DNA of 64,000 bases from Tolypeutes matacus (taxonomy: Eukaryota; Chordata; Mammalia; Cingulata; Chlamyphoridae). The translations under genes and the position numbers were made by a program. Below the pieces are notes generated by a model, which searched no databases, was not told where the DNA came from, and saw nothing but the letters and a program-made list of their open reading frames with translations. Below, piece by piece: positions 60,852 to 64,000 of this stretch. How positions within the stretch are numbered: the stretch's first letter is position 1; every line of letters begins with the position of its first letter. The DNA lies in the NCBI GenBank assembly GCA_026826555.1, contig JAKSZT010053764.1, forward strand, positions 36,935,142 through 36,999,141. The letters are read 5' to 3'.

Positions 60852-61991
60852 TGTCTTAGTTTTCTAGATTGCTATGACAAATACCACAACATGAGTTGGC
60901 TTAAGCAACAGGAATATATTGGCTAACAGTTTTGAAGCTAGAAGTCCAAAATCGGGGCATCGGCAAGACGATGTTTTCTCCTGTAACATTCTGGTGCTGG
61001 CTGCTGACGATCCTTGAGGTTCCTTGGCTTGTATCCCTGCCTTGCATCACATGGCAGTGTCCTCTCCTTTCTCTTCCAGGTTCCCTTGACTTTTAGCTTC
61101 TGGCTCCTCCCCATGGCTTTCTCTGACTATGTCTGAATTCCTTCTACTTATAAAGGACTCCAATAATCCAAATTAAGACCTGTATTGGTCAGCCAAAGGG
61201 GTGATGACGCAAAATACCAGAAATCTGTTGGCTTTTATAAAGGGTATTTCTTTGGGATAGAAACTTAGAGTTACCAGGCCATAAAGCACAAGTTACTTCC
61301 CTCACCAAAGTCTGTTGCCACATGTTGGAGCAAGATGGCTGCCGGTCTCTGCAATGGTTCAGCCTTCCTCTTCCTCCTAAGGCTCCATGGTCCCAGCTCC
61401 TTCCTTCCTTAGCTGTAGGTTAGCATAAGGCTTGTCTCTCTCCCCGGGGTTCATTTCTCTCTGAGCTCAGCTGCTCTGGTCTCTCTACAAGGCCAGCTGT
61501 AAACTATCAGGTGAATGACTTGTCTCTCTTCCCAGGGCCTCTGCTGTGTCTAATGGAGCCCTCTCTCTTTCATCACATATCTGCTTCTCTGTGTATTTAC
61601 TTCCTGGATCTCCAGCATTAAAAACTCCTCTGCCATGTTATATTCTCTGTGAATCCCCACTCACCAAGGGGAAGGGGACTCAACATCCTACTGACATGGC
61701 CCAATCAAAGCCCTAATTATTATTTAATCAAGTAAAAATAAAACTTCTGAATTTAATACAATCTAATACACCCAGAGGAATAGACCAATTTACAAACATA
61801 ATCCAATATCTATTTCTGAAATTCATAAATAATACCAAACTGCCACAAGACCCAACCTTCTTCAGTTGGGCCACACCTTAACTAAAAATAACATCTTTAA
61901 GAGATCCTATTTACAATGGGTTCACTCTCACAGGAAAGCTGTCAAGACCAAGAACAAGTTTAAACTGGGGTACATAATTTAATCCACCACA
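60852..61991 (-). repeat. MaLR/MST-like LTR, outer, carrying a nested LTR
   Basis: Left part TGTCTTAGTTTTCTAGATTG to ATTAAGACC. Right part CAACCTTCTTCAGTTGGGCC to TTTAATCCACCACA. The two halves are continuous once 61181-61847 is removed. Confidence 0.8.
61181..61847 (-). repeat. MaLR-type solo LTR (group B), nested, exact TSD
   Basis: 667 bp from TGTATTGGTCAGCCAAAGGG to CCAAACTGCCACA, with identical AGACC at 61176-61180 and 61848-61852. Confidence 0.88.
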
Positions 61992-63433
61992 AAATGTATA
62001 TGTAGCAGATGCCTGTTTTCTCTGCCGCATCGCCTCAGATCTCCTATATGTTTCCATCCAACAACCATTACATGCATGGTTTTGATGGAGGACTGCCCTC
62101 AGCCTGCTAGAGTTTGCTCTGAGTGTCCAGAGAGCCACAGGTGCCTGGCAATTTGTATCCCCTGTGGAGAAAGCCCTTGAACAATGAATGGAAAACCAAT
62201 GAATGAAATAGCCCAGCTCCCTTGCCCCCTAAGTAGAACAGCTCTGAAGCTAGCCACACAGTCTTCTTAACTCCCCAGTGGACTGAGACAAGTCACCCTC
62301 TGGGTGATGTTGCCTGATGTCAGTGTCACACCATTGTCTTCCCTACCTTTCCAGTTCTACCTTCCCCATTCCTCGAACCTCCACCTTCACAGGAATCCTC
62401 ATCTCAGTGTCTGTGGAACCCAGTGAGAGACAGTGCACAGCCACTTCTTTGGCATGAAATACTCTCTGAAGAAGATTCAAGTGTGAGAGTGTGGTAGTGC
62501 CTGCAGTTTGGGAAAACACACTGTGATACATGGGCTACCTGGAAACCACTGCAATGTCCTGGCACAAGCCCTAAAAGAAACAACCTCACATTTGACTTGA
62601 GATATTGCTGTCATTGAGATATTTCTGCTTATACATATAAAATCATTGTGCATATAATTTTTCATGGGGTTTTAAAAGAGTAACTATGTCATCCAGATTT
62701 CCCTGATTTATTCTTCTTATAATATATTTAGTGACTGAAGAAAAGTACATTACAGTGTGCCAATTTATAACCTCAGGGAAGAGTTTAAATACATTGCAAA
62801 CATATAATACAGACAAGCAAAAAAATCAAGATTTAAAATTTTATACTTTTTTACCTTATCTTTTTGGGGAGGGGAGATGTTTGGCATAACAAAAATGCAT
62901 TGACATGATGAAGAAATTTCACATGCAATTATTTCTTAATTATCTTCATCTAAATAAAAAATAATTTACACCTCACTTAAATTGGGACAATTTGGGGGCA
63001 TATTTAACTATATATAGGTTCAAAGTCTTTGCTGGTAGAAATTCTACTTTCCTGGAAATGTTAGCAAGTAGGGGCAGAAATGTCATGAAATACTTTGACT
63101 CTTTTGTAAGCTTCTTTTATTTTGCTCAGAGTAGGAGTGATGGTGCAGCCATAGAGATGGAGAATCTTCAATCTAAAAAAAAAAAAAGACCATGGATTAT
63201 GTGGTATGGATGCAGTTGAACTTAGATTCTAAGCGTGGTAAATGCATGAAAAGTCTTTGAAATAATCTGTACTGGTGTTCTATGTTCCATGAAGGAGAAA
63301 AATAGCATCGCACTTAAGAATAGCAAAGGTATTTTTTAGGTTGTTACATGTGAGTGTCTATTGAGTGAGAAAATAGTGAGAATATATAAAGTCAAAGACA
63401 AGCTATATTCCAGAGGTTTGGCTGTGAGAGATA
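61992..63433. other. Upstream flank, no recognised feature
   Basis: No exon or confident transposon was recognised. The sequence is AT-rich. Confidence 0.45.
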
Positions 63434-63441
63434 CTCTAAAG

Positions 63442-63723
63442 CAGAGATTGGCAAATCCAGTCTACTGGATTTTCTGTAAGGCCCATGAGCTAAAGATGAT
63501 TTTTACATTTATAAACAGTTGAAAAATCCAAAAAGTTATTTTGGGATATGTGAAGATTATATGAAATTCAAAGTTTAGCTTTGAACTTTTATGGGAATAC
63601 AATCACATTCATTTGCTTTCAAGTAACAAAAGCAGAGTTGAGTAGTTGCAACAAGAGACCTTAACTGCAGAACTTAAAATATTTACTCTATGGCTCTTTA
63701 CAGAAAAAGTTTGCCAACCCCTC
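63442..63723. mobile_element. hAT-Charlie-like nonautonomous transposon
   Basis: Terminal repeats CAGAGATTGGCAAA and TTTGCCAACCCCTC, flanked by CTCTAAAG (63434-63441) and ATCTAAAG (63724-63731). The interior has GCAGAGTTGAGTAGTTGCAA and TTTACAGAAAAAGTTTGCC, as in the opposite-strand element at 24040. Confidence 0.85.
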
Positions 63724-64000
63724 ATCTAAAGAAAGAAGTAAGAAGGGCATGTTTCACTTATTCTCATAGCAGCATAAGTTAACTCTGTGCATTGGCAAGG
63801 AACCTCCTTGTTTTCAAATTGGTCCTCTACTCTCAGTGGCTCTAAAAATCCTTTAAACCTAAATAAACCATAATAATTCAACTTGCAGGGAAAGACGTGA
63901 AGCCATCATAAAGAAATGGTGATGGAAGGAAGATTGTGGCAATTCTATTAATATTAATTAATTTAATTATTCTTTTAAATTGCCTCTTATGAAGAATTGC

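Overview
This is nuclear DNA from a placental mammal, almost certainly a xenarthran and most likely an armadillo. The evidence is a set of tRNA-Ala-like SINEs of the DAS type (heads at about 8480, 15824, 29119, 36063 and 58773) next to pan-mammalian MIR, L2, MER5A- and MER20-like fossils, lineage-specific L1 copies and MaLR-type LTRs. Species and family names are recognised from memory, not from a database search.

One protein-coding gene is present, the 5' half of RASEF (RAB45) on the minus strand. Exon 1 (50085-50515) carries the start codon and two EF-hands inside a CpG island. Exon 2 (9720-9866) and exon 3 (5621-5711) lead into the coiled coil. All reading phases agree (R144 and R193 are split codons) and the splice sites are canonical. 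The remaining exons, including the Rab-like GTPase domain, lie to the left of position 1. Intron 1 is about 40.2 kb and is largely retroelement sequence; introns 2 and 3 are smaller but also repeat-bearing.

Layout by region. 1-5620: intron 3 with an LTR, an L1 3' part, a MIR carrying an LTR insertion, a 116-bp tandem duplication and an L2. 5712-9719: intron 2 with a composite retroposon that contains a 100-N assembly gap. 9867-50084: intron 1 with a near full-length L1 (12803-19027), an older L1 with several insertions (about 27100-33337), several LTRs with 5-bp target duplications, two hAT-type elements with 8-bp duplications, and two possible retrocopies. 50516-64000: the gene's upstream flank, with no further exon recognised. 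It holds a MER20 split by an LTR, an MLT1-like LTR, an antisense L1 split by a second copy of the composite retroposon, an LTR nested in an LTR, and a hAT element at the right edge.

The most interesting non-genic signal is the composite retroposon, found at 8264-9086 and 58555-59685. Both copies start at the same base with the same ~217-bp module, continue into a long DAS SINE, and are flanked by their own target-site duplications. The whole chimera therefore appears to move as one unit. No RNA gene, CRISPR array or prokaryotic-style system was seen.
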